From the NCBI GenBank assembly GCA_017898095.1, contig JAGKQJ010000006.1, positions 1 to 58,609 on the forward strand: a DNA stretch of 58,609 nucleotides, in the 5' to 3' direction. This document shows positions 35,630 through 44,779 of the stretch, piece by piece. The stretch is from Bacillaceae bacterium Marseille-Q3522 (GTDB lineage: Bacteria; Bacillota; Bacilli; Bacillales; Cytobacillaceae). A model generated the notes under the pieces. It ran no database searches and was not told where the DNA came from. It saw only the letters and a program-made list of their open reading frames with translations. Position numbers and translations under genes: made by a program. Every line of letters starts with the position of its first letter. The stretch's first letter is position 1.

Positions 35630-37294
35630 TTCAATAGAAAAGATGAAGGGGTAGAGGGGTTGTTTGCCGTTGTGTGTTTCTATTTCTATATCAGGGAAAT
35701 GATCTGAGACGTATTGTTCGATCTGTTCGACATCTTCGTCTGTCGCATCTTCCCCTTTTAAAACGGTGAGAATTTCTGCGTCTTCATTTAGCATTTCTGC
35801 TAAAAGCTTTGTGGCAGTAGTTGTCCGGTCTTTGTCTTTCACGACAATTTTCCCGTCTGAAATACCCATAAAATCACCTTTGGCAATGGATAGCCCGTCG
35901 ATATTTGTATCACGGACAGCATAAGTAATTTGCCCGGTCTTTACGTGTTGCAGGCTTTCAGACATTGTTTTTCTGTTTGTTTCCAGATCTTGTGCCGGAT
36001 TGAATGATAACAGCGCAGCAAGCCCTTGCGGGACTGTCTTCGAAGGAATAACAATCACTTCCTCCTCACTTACTCCTGCTGCTTGTTCTGCGGCCATTAT
36101 AATATTTTTATTATTTGGCAACAGAATGATTTTTTTTGCGTGAACTTGCTTAATCGCTTTAACGATGTCTTCTGTGCTCGGGTTCATCGTCTGGCCGCCT
36201 TCAATGATGGCATGAGCACCAATACTTTTAAATAAATCTGCGATGCCACTTCCCATTGAAACCGTAACAATTCCGTACTCCTGTCTTTCGGTACTTTCCG
36301 GTTTAGTTGGCACTTCCTGATTTTCCTGAAGGATATGCGTATGCTGCTCACGCATATTTTCAATTTTCATTTTTACTAATTCCCCGTATTGTTGTCCAAA
36401 GTTTAAAACGGCACCTGGTTTTTCAGAATGAATATGTACTTTCACTAATTCATCATCAGAGATCACTAATAACGAGTCACCAAATTGACTAATATCCTGA
36501 CGGAATTTTTCTTCAGAAAAAGATGCTTTCTTTTGGTCACTAAGACGTACCATGATTTCTGTACAATAACCAAAAACGATATCTTCGGTATTCATAAAGG
36601 ACTGGGCACTTTTATGATGCTCTGCACTGACAAGTTCATCCATTGAAGGTACAGACGTACTGGTTTCCGGAAGTTTTTCCCCTTTTAATTGGGCGAGAAA
36701 CCCTTCATAGACAAAGACAAGCCCTTGTCCGCCGCTGTCAACAACACCAACTTCTTTTAATACCGGCAATAATTCCGGTGTCCTGCTTAAAGAAGCTTTT
36801 GCCTCTTTGACAATTTCATTCATAATAAGAACAATATCATCCGTTGTTTTTGCTGTTTGAATTCCTTTTTTTGCGGCATCCTTTGCAACAGTCAAAATCG
36901 TTCCTTCAACCGGCTTCATAACTGCTTTATAAGCTGTCTCTACTCCTGCTTCAAACGCATGGGCAAATTCAGATGCTGTTAAGGAAGCTTTTGATTCAAC
37001 GGACTTGGCAAAGCCACGGAATAATTGTGATAAGATAACACCGGAATTTCCCCGTGCCCCCATCAATAAACCTTTCGAAAGTGCAATCCCGACTTTTCCA
37101 ATATGCTCATTTGGATTATTATTGACTTCTTTTGCACCGGAAGTCATTGATAAATTCATATTTGTTCCCGTATCACCATCCGGAACAGGAAAAACATTTA
37201 ACGTATCTACATATTTGGCATTAGCGGATAAGTGATTGGCACCGTAAAAAATCATATCTGCAAAACGCTTTCCGTCTAAAACTGTAATTGCCAC
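35627..37294 (-). CDS. fakA: Fatty acid kinase ATP-binding subunit FakA (YloV)
   Basis: FakA phosphorylates fatty acids held by FakB carrier proteins, feeding exogenous acyl chains into phospholipid synthesis. The 555-residue protein has an N-terminal DhaL-type kinase domain with the Mg-ATP motif DGDTGTNMNLSMTSG and ARGNSGVILSQLFRG. A central domain follows (DSGGQGLVFVYEGFLAQL), then a C-terminal DegV-like region (GIVTVSMGSGIADLFKSIGA). It lies 16 bp after yloU. Its stop codon is supplied at the very edge of the repeat block. A C-terminus changed by the repeat insertion is conceivable, but length matches the family. No fakB is in the window. Confidence 0.95.
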   Translation of the reverse strand: MAITVLDGKRFADMIFYGANHLSANAKYVDTLNVFPVPDGDTGTNMNLSMTSGAKEVNNNPNEHIGKVGIALSKGLLMGARGNSGVILSQLFRGFAKSVESKASLTASEFAHAFEAGVETAYKAVMKPVEGTILTVAKDAAKKGIQTAKTTDDIVLIMNEIVKEAKASLSRTPELLPVLKEVGVVDSGGQGLVFVYEGFLAQLKGEKLPETSTSVPSMDELVSAEHHKSAQSFMNTEDIVFGYCTEIMVRLSDQKKASFSEEKFRQDISQFGDSLLVISDDELVKVHIHSEKPGAVLNFGQQYGELVKMKIENMREQHTHILQENQEVPTKPESTERQEYGIVTVSMGSGIADLFKSIGAHAIIEGGQTMNPSTEDIVKAIKQVHAKKIILLPNNKNIIMAAEQAAGVSEEEVIVIPSKTVPQGLAALLSFNPAQDLETNRKTMSESLQHVKTGQITYAVRDTNIDGLSIAKGDFMGISDGKIVVKDKDRTTTATKLLAEMLNEDAEILTVLKGEDATDEDVEQIEQYVSDHFPDIEIETHNGKQPLYPFIFSIE

Positions 37295-37310
37295 AAACCT
37301 TTCCTCCTCA

Positions 37311-37673
37311 CTACGCGTTCGTTACCCGAACTCCTTGAACGTAAATGTTAACCGAGTCAACGGCAAGTCCAACTGTTTTATTCAACGTATATTTCACTTT
37401 GGATTGCACATTGTGAGCAACCTCGGAAATTTTCGTTCCGTAACTTACGATAATATACATATCAATATGTAATTCATCGCTTTCCTGACGAACAATTACA
37501 CCTCTGGTGAAATTTTCTTTTCGTAAAATTTCTGTCAGACCATCTTTAATTTGATTTTTCGAAGCCATTCCGACGATTCCGTAACAGTCTACAGCTGCAC
37601 CGCCGGCAATAGTTGCTATCACGTCATTCGATATATCAATTTGCCCGAAATTAGTTTTTAGCTCAATGGACAT
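37311..37673 (-). CDS. yloU: Asp23-family protein YloU
   Basis: A 120-residue Asp23/Gls24-family protein. The pattern is GQIDISNDVIATIAGGAAVDCYGIVGM and a later HIDMYIIVSYGTKISEVAHNVQ. Family members act at the cell envelope or in alkaline-stress response; here the strict pairing with fakA suggests a role tied to lipid or envelope homeostasis, which is inference. The start follows AAAGGAGGGG. It opens the yloU-fakA unit, divergent from rpmB. Confidence 0.93.
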   Translation of the reverse strand: MSIELKTNFGQIDISNDVIATIAGGAAVDCYGIVGMASKNQIKDGLTEILRKENFTRGVIVRQESDELHIDMYIIVSYGTKISEVAHNVQSKVKYTLNKTVGLAVDSVNIYVQGVRVTNA

Positions 37674-37717
37674 GAAACGCCCCTCCTTTGGATATGCTCC
37701 TTGGCTACTGACATTTT

Positions 37718-37746
37718 ACTATAAACGGAATTTTTTTTAAAGTCTA
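37718..37746 (-). promoter_or_regulatory. Possible promoter of yloU-fakA
   Basis: On the minus strand TAGACT (37741-37746) and TATAGT (37718-37723) are 17 bp apart, 45 bp ahead of yloU. The -10 is good, the -35 weak. Confidence 0.45.
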
Positions 37747-37892
37747 TTCTTATCGTTGCTCATTCACGTCATATTGTCAAGGAATAATTCTTGAAAGAAC
37801 AAATTCCTTCTATTGCAAACATTGCCGCAGTATGATAAATTAGTGTAGTATGTTTTTCGTTTGAAATGTTTGTTTTAAGGAGGGAAATAAAT

Positions 37893-38081
37893 ATGGCGAA
37901 ACAATGTGTAATAACTGGAAAAAAAACTGTTTCAGGAAATGCACGTTCCCATGCAATGAATGCAACGAAACGCAAATGGGGAGCGAATCTTCATAAAGTA
38001 CGTATTCTTGTTAACGGCAAACCTAAGCGCGTTTGGGTATCTGCCAGAGCTCTTAAATCAGGAAAAGTAGAAAAAGTATAA
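37893..38081 (+). CDS. rpmB: 50S ribosomal protein L28
   Basis: L28 is a small subunit-joining protein of the large ribosomal subunit. The ATG at 37893 follows AAGGAGGG and gives 62 residues: [20 protein letters not shown], then [22 protein letters not shown]. It lacks the four-cysteine zinc motif of some L28 forms and keeps only one cysteine. It is one of three plus-strand genes in the window, divergent from yloU and convergent with spoVM. Confidence 0.98.
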   Translation: MAKQCVITGKKTVSGNARSHAMNATKRKWGANLHKVRILVNGKPKRVWVSARALKSGKVEKV

Positions 38082-38123
38082 TCGCCTGACTACGTTTAAA
38101 TTGTTCCTATCAGGATATTACGG

Positions 38124-38182
38124 GCAGTTAACTTCTGCTTTAAACACGGCAGAGTTACTGCCCGTTTGTATGTTTATTTTAT
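38124..38182 (+). terminator. Intrinsic terminator of rpmB
   Basis: ACGGGCAGT...ACTGCCCGT encloses CTGC...GGCAG and is followed by the T-rich TTGTATGTTTATTTT. The tail merges with the TTTAT target of the IS-derived element that follows, so that element inserted directly in the terminator tail. Confidence 0.75.
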
Positions 38183-38456
38183 CGCAGATTAAGGGGCAGT
38201 AATACCCCCGCCTCAAAAATAGCGGTGAAACCAATCATTTTAGGCAGGGGATAAACTGCCCCTAAAAGCCCGATTGGTGAGATAAAGTTTTTCTTAGAGC
38301 TTTAGCTTTAGCCCTTAGAAAAATCAATTGGGCTTAGCGCTGCTAACCATCATTGGGGGATGAAGGCCGTCTAAAGGCTTAGGCGTCCTGTTGCAACGTC
38401 GGCACTAGTACGTCCTGTACGTCGAAAAACCCCCACTGATGGAAATTTCACTTTAT
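38178..38456 (+). mobile_element. Second IS200/IS605-derived non-autonomous element (269 bp)
   Basis: The element spans about 38183-38451 and is flanked by TTTAT (38178-38182 and 38452-38456). It shares the left end CGCAGATTAAGGGGCAGTAA, the right end CCCCCACTGATGGAAATTTCAC and most of the interior with the 22.0 kb copy. It has one internal hairpin unit instead of three. The inner left stem reads CCCCCGCC/GGCAGGGG versus CTCCCACC/GGTGGGGG at 22 kb, with an A-T to G-C exchange on both arms. It lies between the rpmB and spoVM terminators. No open frame of note. Confidence 0.75.
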
Positions 38457-38478
38457 TATGAAACGGTTAATTTTTTTC

Positions 38479-38509
38479 AAAAAAATAGAGAAGCACCCTT
38501 TTCGGGTGC
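38479..38509 (-). terminator. Intrinsic terminator of spoVM
   Basis: GCACCC (38493-38498) and GGGTGC (38503-38509 region) form a stem with a short loop; on the minus strand TTCTCTATTTTTTT follows. It lies about 30 bp after the spoVM stop. Confidence 0.8.
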
Positions 38510-38540
38510 CTTCCAGGCTGTCCGGTCAGCTTATGGCGAT

Positions 38541-38621
38541 TTATCCCTTTTTGAATGTGTTTAACACAGCTCGGACAAGCCCCCCTAATATCTTCGGCAA
38601 TTTAATGGTATAAAACTTCAT
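38541..38621 (-). CDS. spoVM: Stage V sporulation protein SpoVM
   Basis: This is a 26-residue amphipathic peptide that marks the convex forespore membrane and anchors SpoIVA for coat assembly; it also inhibits FtsH in B. subtilis. The minus-strand ATG at 38621 opens MKFYTIKLPKILGGLVRAVL and ends in NTFKKG. It keeps the helix-breaking Pro9 and the basic C-terminus. It is short enough to be missed by automatic calling. The thiN - spoVM - rpmB position is as in B. subtilis, and a GAGGAGGG binding site and own terminator support expression. No sigma-E promoter could be placed with confidence. Confidence 0.96.
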   Translation of the reverse strand: MKFYTIKLPKILGGLVRAVLNTFKKG

Positions 38622-38695
38622 TGAATGATGTCCCTCCTCACTATCTCACACATAACCATCATATTCATTAGATAACAATACGTACTAAGATATTT

Positions 38696-39340
38696 TTAAT
38701 CAGAACTCCTTACTACCATTAATATGCCTGCCCGAAATGAAAAAGTACCGTATTCAGCAATCAATTCATTACTAATACATAGTGTGGAACCAAGTGAAAT
38801 ATGACAATCGTTTAACGGGTATTTAAATCCTTCTAATGTTAAGCCTTCAACAGTTGCTGATACCGGCAGAAACGAGATATATTTTTTCTCTGCTATCTTC
38901 GGCAGCGTGTAGCTTCCCGGATTTTTGGCAGAAATAATATTTTTTCGATCGATTATTTCAATTGTTCTCTGCGGCGCGATTGATAACGCTTTATAAAGCA
39001 ATTGCATATTCGCCAAAAAATGGTCCTGTCTTCCGCCTGTAGCTCCGAATAAACGGATGCATTCCGCCTTCTTTGCCAGTGCCCAATTAAATGCCAATTC
39101 TGTATCTGTTTCATCCTTCTCCGGTTTATATTTATGCAGAAACCCGATCTCGTTGACGATTTGCACATATTCGTGCTCTGTTACCGAATCAAAATCGCCG
39201 AAAGCTGCTTCCGGGACGATACCGTTTTTTAATAAAGTATAAACTCCGCGGTCGACACCAATCCAGCGGCAATTCTTATTGTGATGTGTCAAATCCGGCA
39301 GTAACGCTTCGGGACCGCCAGCCAAAATATGAATATCCAT
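38696..39340 (-). CDS. thiN: Thiamine pyrophosphokinase
   Basis: ThiN transfers pyrophosphate from ATP to thiamine, giving the active cofactor. The 214-residue protein has the catalytic N-terminal domain (WIGVDRGVYTLLKNGIVPEAAFGDFDSV; KDETDTELAFNWA; GATGGRQDHFLANMQLL). A thiamine-binding C-terminal domain (YISFLPVSATVEGLTLEGFKYPL) follows. It is separated from rpe by two bases, so it is the last gene of the rlmN-to-thiN run. Confidence 0.96.
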   Translation of the reverse strand: MDIHILAGGPEALLPDLTHHNKNCRWIGVDRGVYTLLKNGIVPEAAFGDFDSVTEHEYVQIVNEIGFLHKYKPEKDETDTELAFNWALAKKAECIRLFGATGGRQDHFLANMQLLYKALSIAPQRTIEIIDRKNIISAKNPGSYTLPKIAEKKYISFLPVSATVEGLTLEGFKYPLNDCHISLGSTLCISNELIAEYGTFSFRAGILMVVRSSD

Positions 39341-39342
39341 GT

Positions 39343-39987
39343 TCAGCCTCTTAAAACCTCAATCGCCTTTTTCCGATCTTCCTGATTGTATATTGCAGAA
39401 CCGGCAACGAGTACATTTGCTCCTGCAGCAATGCATAAAGGAGCAGTATTTTCATTTACTCCCCCGTCTACTTCAATCGCAAAGTTCAACTTTTTCTTTT
39501 TCCTGATTTCGTTTAACTCCTTCATTTTTTCTAAAACGGATGCGATAAATTTTTGGCCGCCAAAGCCGGGATTTACTGTCATCAGCAAAACCATATCAAC
39601 ATCTTCAAGAATATAGTCCAGTGTATGCAATGATGTTGCCGGATTTAATACCACTCCGGCTTTTACACCATACGATTTAATTTGTTGTATCGTACGATGC
39701 AAATGTCGGCATGCTTCTACATGAACCGTAATGTAGTCTGCACCAGCTTTAGCGAAGGCTTCAATATATTTTTCCGGATTTTCAATCATTAAATGGACAT
39801 CTAATGGTAATTTCGTCACCGGTCGTATCGCATCAACGATTAATGGACCAATCGTAATATTAGGAACAAAATGGCCATCCATTACATCGACATGGATGTA
39901 ATCAGCTCCGCCATTTTCAACGTCTTTAATTTCCTTAGCCAATTTGGAAAAATCTGCAGATAAAATAGAAGGTGCAATTTTTATCAT
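39343..39987 (-). CDS. rpe: Ribulose-phosphate 3-epimerase
   Basis: This pentose-phosphate enzyme interconverts ribulose-5-phosphate and xylulose-5-phosphate. It is a 214-residue TIM barrel with the metal-binding and catalytic blocks IHVDVMDGHFVPNITIG, PLDVHLMIENPEKYI, MTVNPGFGGQKF and AIEVDGGVNENTA, and the phosphate loop LVAGSAIY. It lies four bases after rsgA. Confidence 0.98.
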   Translation of the reverse strand: MIKIAPSILSADFSKLAKEIKDVENGGADYIHVDVMDGHFVPNITIGPLIVDAIRPVTKLPLDVHLMIENPEKYIEAFAKAGADYITVHVEACRHLHRTIQQIKSYGVKAGVVLNPATSLHTLDYILEDVDMVLLMTVNPGFGGQKFIASVLEKMKELNEIRKKKKLNFAIEVDGGVNENTAPLCIAAGANVLVAGSAIYNQEDRKKAIEVLRG

Positions 39988-39991
39988 TCTA

Positions 39992-40873
39992 CTAATACCT
40001 CGGCTTTCTTTCTTTTATTTCTTGCAGAAATAAGCAATAGTGCTCATAACGATAAGCAGGGAATTCTTTGTTTTCATAAGCTTTTTTAACAGCACATTTT
40101 GGTTCAAATACGTGAAGACAACCCCTGAACTTACATTGTTCACTCTTTTCTTTTATTTCGGGAAAACAATCATTTAATTCGTTTTCCGAAATGTCCGTAA
40201 AATCCAGTGAACTGAATCCCGGGGTATCTGCGACAAGCCCATCTCCAAGTTCGATCAATTCCACATGCCTGGTTGTGTGTTTTCCTCTGCCAAGATAGTT
40301 GGAAATAGCTGCCGTTTTTAATTTTAAATCAGGTTGAAGCACATTAAGCAGCGATGATTTGCCGACGCCGGATTGACCGGCAAATACAGAGATTTTTCCT
40401 TGAAAAAAGGGAAGCAAATCGAATATACCAGATTTTGTAACAGAAGAAGATAATAATACATTGTAGCCCAAACGGCGATAATCACCGGCATATTCTTCAA
40501 GTAAAACCATATTTTCTTGATCCGCTAAATCCAATTTGGTGATACATATCAGCGGTTCGATTTGCTTTGCCTCCATTAACACAAGAAAACGGTCAAGCAG
40601 CAAGGTGCTAAATTCGGGCTCCTTCGCGGAAAAAACGAGAATAGCCTGATCGATATTAGCGACAGGAGGCCTTTTCAACTCATTTCTTCTATTTTTTATT
40701 TCCATTAGATAGCCTTCTGCCTCGTTTTCAGCTTGAAAAATAACTTCATCCCCAACAAGAGGAGTTATCTTATTTTTGCGGAAGATCCCGCGTCCGCGGC
40801 ACTGAAATACAGAATGATGACTCATCACATAATAAAATCCGCTCAATGCCTTGATTATTTTGCCTTCAGGCAT
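39992..40873 (-). CDS. rsgA: Ribosome small-subunit biogenesis GTPase RsgA
   Basis: RsgA (CpgA, YloQ) checks late 30S maturation. It is a 293-residue circularly permuted GTPase: an N-terminal OB fold, G4 TKLD, G1 GQSGVGKSSLLNVL, G3 DTPGFSS. A C-terminal zinc motif has Cys, Cys, His and Cys within CKFRGCLHVFEPKC. The start follows AAAGGAGTG. A hairpin between it and prkC may separate the two genes' expression. Confidence 0.97.
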   Translation of the reverse strand: MPEGKIIKALSGFYYVMSHHSVFQCRGRGIFRKNKITPLVGDEVIFQAENEAEGYLMEIKNRRNELKRPPVANIDQAILVFSAKEPEFSTLLLDRFLVLMEAKQIEPLICITKLDLADQENMVLLEEYAGDYRRLGYNVLLSSSVTKSGIFDLLPFFQGKISVFAGQSGVGKSSLLNVLQPDLKLKTAAISNYLGRGKHTTRHVELIELGDGLVADTPGFSSLDFTDISENELNDCFPEIKEKSEQCKFRGCLHVFEPKCAVKKAYENKEFPAYRYEHYCLFLQEIKERKPRY

Positions 40874-40898
40874 AGCAACACTCCTTTTTGGATGTTCA

Positions 40899-40936
40899 AA
40901 AAGTCACCATCAGGCGGAAAAGTTTCCACCTGATTT
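40899..40936 (-). terminator. Hairpin between prkC and rsgA, possible attenuator
   Basis: On the minus strand ATCAGGTGGAAA pairs imperfectly with TTCCGCCTGAT, then GGTGACTTTTTG follows. The stem shares TCAGGTGG with the second repeat family. With five T only and a six-base gap, termination would be weak. Confidence 0.45.
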
Positions 40937-40948
40937 TCCGAAACGGGC

Positions 40949-42925
40949 TTAATCCACTTCATTATAGCGGACAACTTTGTCGATAATCACCGTATTGTCG
41001 CGAATAACTTTGTAGCCTGCCTGCTCATCGGGAGGAATTGTCAATTCAATTCTCCTTTTTGTATCCTCTGTTATCGTAAAACTATCAAATGGCTCTGTCA
41101 TACTGTTCTCCGCGTCTTCCACATAAATGAGTACTTCTTGCGGATTGCCTTCTTCCCCTTCTTCCGGATCATAAGGAATCGTAATATCTTCAAAGACTGT
41201 CTTAGGAGGCAATTCCTCTTTCCCTTTTGAAAGAACAATCGATAACGTTGTCCCCTTCCTTACTTCCGTACCTTCTACAGGTGATTGTGAAATAACAAGA
41301 CCTTCTTCTATTGTATCGTGAAATTCCTCTCCTGTAACTTCCACCTCTAGGCCCACAGAAGCGGCATATTGCTGTGCAGCTGTAAGATTGTACTCTGTGA
41401 TATCTCTTACACTAACCATTTCCGGACCCTTGCTTACTGTAAATTCAAGCTCTGTTTCTTCTGGAACTACTTCCTCTCCTTCAGAGATATTTTGTTCCAA
41501 TATCGTTCCGGCAGCTGCCTCTTCGTCAAAAACTTCAGTCATCGTTATGTCTTGAAAATTCTCATCGTCTAGTATTCTGACAATATCATCATATTGCCGT
41601 CCGGTATAATCATCCAGAACAAATGCTTCTTTTCCGATACTTTGATATAAATCAACCGTTGAACCTTCTTTTCTTGTGCTTCCTGCGCCGGGATCAGTCT
41701 TTACTACTAAACCCTCTTCCACTTCTTCATCATTTATTTCAATGACTTCTCCGACATTAAAACCGGCTGTTTCTAATTCGTTTGCAGCATCCTCAATACT
41801 CATATTTGCAACCTCAGGAACTTCTACATCATCAGGAGCGAGCAAGATGGGAATGGTTACCGCCAGAACACCGAGAATAACTAGCGCAGCTAGTATAGAT
41901 ACTAAAATAATCGGCAGCTTTTTGTTTTTTTTCTTTGTACTATTTTGTGGTTTGTTTGATGCGCCGTTATCAGGCGCAGGTTCTTTTTTTCCTCTGAGCC
42001 TTGTCTCTTCAAGATTTTTATACTCGCGGTCATTTGTAATCACCGGGAGTGCCTTCGTTTCTTCCTCATCTGCCGGAATTACAAATTTTTCTTCGTACAA
42101 ACGTTCCGGCTCGAGGGAGGTGCGAATATCTTCTGCCATCTCATTTACGTTATCATAGCGGTAAAAAGGATCTTTTGCTGTTGCTTTAAGAACAATATTT
42201 TCTACACTTTGCGGAATCGATGGATTCCATCTTCTTAAAGAAGGTGTTTCAGATTGCAGATGCTTGAGTGCAATCGAAATTGCCGACTCTCCTGAGAATG
42301 GCAACCTGCCGGTCAATAACTCAAACATGACAATTCCGAGAGAATAAATGTCTGACTTCTTTGTCGCCATCCCCCCGCGTGCCTGCTCCGGTGATAAATA
42401 ATGAACGGAGCCTATAACAGAATTGGTTTGCGTAATACTCGTTGCACTTAACGCCATTGCAATTCCAAAGTCTGTTATTTTTACATTGCCCTCCCGGTCA
42501 ATTAAGATATTTTGCGGCTTAATGTCACGATGAATAATATGATGATGATGTGCATGCGAAATTGCAGAAGTCAGCTGTTCCATAATTTGCAGTGCTTCTT
42601 CCACTTTTATTGGAAAATGATGATGTATGTATTGTTTTAATGTTTGCCCGTCAACATACTCCATCACAATATAATAAATCGAGTCTTCTTCCCCGACATC
42701 GTAAATATTTACAATATTTGGATGTGCTAAACTTGTTGCGGATTGTGCTTCACGATGAAAACGGCGAATAAATTCCTCATTATCAACAAAATCCAAACGG
42801 AGCATTTTTACGGCTACATCACGGTCAAGAATGATATCATGAGCAAGATAGACATTTGCCATCCCGCCTCCACCGATCATTTCGATTATTTTGTAACGTC
42901 CGCTAATTCTTTTTCCAATCATCAC
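40949..42925 (-). CDS. prkC: Membrane serine/threonine kinase PrkC with PASTA domains
   Basis: PrkC senses muropeptides outside the cell, promotes spore germination and regulates translation and wall metabolism. The kinase domain (about 1-275) has the ATP lysine Lys40 in VAVKML, HRDIKPQNIL and DFGIA. A single membrane segment lies near 335-360 (LPIILVSILAALVILGVLAV). Three extracellular PASTA repeats follow to about 570, then a C-terminal Ig-like part. Length is 658 residues. The start is a GTG at 42925; the ATG one codon later overlaps the prpC stop and is equally possible. It is coupled to its phosphatase prpC. Confidence 0.96.
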   Translation of the reverse strand: MMIGKRISGRYKIIEMIGGGGMANVYLAHDIILDRDVAVKMLRLDFVDNEEFIRRFHREAQSATSLAHPNIVNIYDVGEEDSIYYIVMEYVDGQTLKQYIHHHFPIKVEEALQIMEQLTSAISHAHHHHIIHRDIKPQNILIDREGNVKITDFGIAMALSATSITQTNSVIGSVHYLSPEQARGGMATKKSDIYSLGIVMFELLTGRLPFSGESAISIALKHLQSETPSLRRWNPSIPQSVENIVLKATAKDPFYRYDNVNEMAEDIRTSLEPERLYEEKFVIPADEEETKALPVITNDREYKNLEETRLRGKKEPAPDNGASNKPQNSTKKKNKKLPIILVSILAALVILGVLAVTIPILLAPDDVEVPEVANMSIEDAANELETAGFNVGEVIEINDEEVEEGLVVKTDPGAGSTRKEGSTVDLYQSIGKEAFVLDDYTGRQYDDIVRILDDENFQDITMTEVFDEEAAAGTILEQNISEGEEVVPEETELEFTVSKGPEMVSVRDITEYNLTAAQQYAASVGLEVEVTGEEFHDTIEEGLVISQSPVEGTEVRKGTTLSIVLSKGKEELPPKTVFEDITIPYDPEEGEEGNPQEVLIYVEDAENSMTEPFDSFTITEDTKRRIELTIPPDEQAGYKVIRDNTVIIDKVVRYNEVD

Positions 42926-43680
42926 GAGTTTTCACCACTTTCTTCTTTCGATAAAAACTCTAAAATGATAATGGTAATATTATCTTCTCCGCCAAGATCA
43001 TTGGCACAGCGGATTAATTGCTCGGCCTTTTCCTGGAGTGGGATATCCTTTTGTAAAATTTTCACCATATCCTTTTCCGTTACTTTATCTGACAGCCCGT
43101 CAGAGCAAAGCAAAAGCACATCCCCTTCTTCAAACATAATTGTCTTTACATCGATCTCGACTTGTCTTTCTGTCCCCAGCGCACGTAAAACTATATTTTT
43201 TCGTGGATGGTGTTCGGCATCTTCTTTGGAAATCAATCCTGAGCGAACCAACTCATTAACCAGTGAATGATCTTCTGTCAGTTGTTTAAAGCCTTCCTCA
43301 TTCCATAAATAGCAACGGCTGTCACCAATATTTGCCGTCGTTAAAAATTGTTCTGTACTAATAACAGCAACAATTGTGGTCCCCATCCCATTGCATTCGG
43401 GATGGTTTTGTGCATGTTCAAACAAAAGACTATTGACTTCATTAATATTTTCCAACAGCCAATTTTCTGCTTGTTCGGCAGTTTGAATTTTTTCTGCTTT
43501 TTCCCAACGTTCTTTCAAATTCATAATGGCCATTTCACTTGCGACATCGCCAGCAAGATGACCGCCTACTCCATCTGCAACAATTGCAAGGCGCTGATTG
43601 CTGCCGTTTGCAAAAATACCGCCATTATCCTCATTACGCTGGCGAATTCTGCCCAGATCTGTTTTAAATACAGCTTTCAC
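42922..43680 (-). CDS. prpC: PP2C-type protein phosphatase PrpC
   Basis: PrpC (Stp1) reverses phosphorylation by PrkC. The GTG at 43680 is correctly spaced after GAGGTG, giving 252 residues beginning (M)KAVFKTDLGRIRQRNED. PP2C metal-binding motifs are NEDNGGIF, VADGVGGHLAGD, GMGTTIVAV, NIGDSRCYL, LLLCSDGLSDKV and GGEDNITI. The first 17 codons of the longer frame overlap rlmN and are rejected. The binding site lies at the very end of rlmN, so the genes are tightly packed. Confidence 0.96.
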   Translation of the reverse strand: MKAVFKTDLGRIRQRNEDNGGIFANGSNQRLAIVADGVGGHLAGDVASEMAIMNLKERWEKAEKIQTAEQAENWLLENINEVNSLLFEHAQNHPECNGMGTTIVAVISTEQFLTTANIGDSRCYLWNEEGFKQLTEDHSLVNELVRSGLISKEDAEHHPRKNIVLRALGTERQVEIDVKTIMFEEGDVLLLCSDGLSDKVTEKDMVKILQKDIPLQEKAEQLIRCANDLGGEDNITIIILEFLSKEESGENS

Positions 43681-43685
43681 TTGTA

Positions 43686-44774
43686 TCACCTCGTCTCTTG
43701 TTCTCGTGCTTTGGCACGAAGTTGCCCGCAAGCAGCATCAATGTCATGTCCCTGTTCGCGGCGAATTGTGACATTCACTCCACGTTCTTTTAGCGTTTTC
43801 TCAAAAGCAAATATTTGCTCACGCGGGGTCCGGACATAGTTTCTTTCCGGAACATAATTTACAGGTATTAAGTTGACGTGGCATTTTATTCCCTTTATTA
43901 AATTTGCCAATTGTTCAGCATGCTGGACACTATCGTTTTCTCCGCCGAATAAGCCGTATTCAAAGCTGATTCTCCGTCCGGTTTTTTCTACATAGTAACG
44001 GGCGGCTTCGATTAAATCCGGCAATTTAAAAGCACGGTTAATCGGCATCAGCTTACTGCGCAATTCATCGTTAGGCGCATGAAGCGAGATGGCAAAATTG
44101 ATTTGCAGCTTTTCATCAGCAAACTGATAAATTTTCGGGATAATACCGCTTGTCGAAACAGTAATATGACGGGCACCAATATTTAATGATTTCTCATCAT
44201 TGATAATTTTTAAAAAGGACAGCATCTCATTATAATTATCAAACGGCTCGCCAATTCCCATAATAACGATTGAACTGACTCGTTCATTTAATTCGTCTAA
44301 TGCCTGCTGCACGTTTACGACTTGTGCAACTATTTCCCCGGCCTCAAGATGCCGTTTTAATCCGCCAAGTGTAGAGGCACAAAAAGTGCAGCCGATTCTG
44401 CAGCCGACTTGTGTCGTCACACATACAGAATTCCCATAATCATGGCGCATTAAAACTGTTTCAATCGAATAACCGTCCTGCAGCTCAAAAAGAAACTTCA
44501 TCGTACCATCTGCAGATGTTTGTTTTATCAACGTCTTTAATGTCGTTAAAATAAAATGGTCTGCTAATTTGCTGCGCAGCTCTTTGGAAATATTACTCAT
44601 ACCGGCAAAGCTTGAAACCCGTTTTTTGTACAGCCAGTCAAAAATCTGCTCTGCGCGAAATGGTTTCTCATTGTGCTCTCTAAGCCACTCCTTTAACTCG
44701 TGAAGCTGAAGGGAATAGATTGATTTTTTTGTTTCGGACACCTGACGGCTGTTTACTGCAAGTTGTTGTTCCAA
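43686..44774 (-). CDS. rlmN: Dual-specificity RNA methyltransferase RlmN
   Basis: RlmN is a radical-SAM enzyme methylating A2503 of 23S rRNA and A37 of some tRNAs. The cluster motif is [10 protein letters not shown]. The methyl-carrying C-terminal cysteine is in [24 protein letters not shown] and [18 protein letters not shown] are diagnostic. The start is TTG after AGAGGGTG, giving 362 residues; no closer ATG fits the family N-terminus. It follows rsmB by five bases. Confidence 0.95.
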   Translation of the reverse strand: MEQQLAVNSRQVSETKKSIYSLQLHELKEWLREHNEKPFRAEQIFDWLYKKRVSSFAGMSNISKELRSKLADHFILTTLKTLIKQTSADGTMKFLFELQDGYSIETVLMRHDYGNSVCVTTQVGCRIGCTFCASTLGGLKRHLEAGEIVAQVVNVQQALDELNERVSSIVIMGIGEPFDNYNEMLSFLKIINDEKSLNIGARHITVSTSGIIPKIYQFADEKLQINFAISLHAPNDELRSKLMPINRAFKLPDLIEAARYYVEKTGRRISFEYGLFGGENDSVQHAEQLANLIKGIKCHVNLIPVNYVPERNYVRTPREQIFAFEKTLKERGVNVTIRREQGHDIDAACGQLRAKAREQETR

Positions 44775-44779
44775 TTAGA

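Noticed and set aside
35434-35634. Open frame in the tandem type D array
   Set aside because: Repeat-derived, in phase only because of the repeat sequence; no start signal.
37801-37892. Promoter of rpmB
   Set aside because: TTGCAA and TATGAT are present but 12 bp apart; other pairings are weak, so no call was made.
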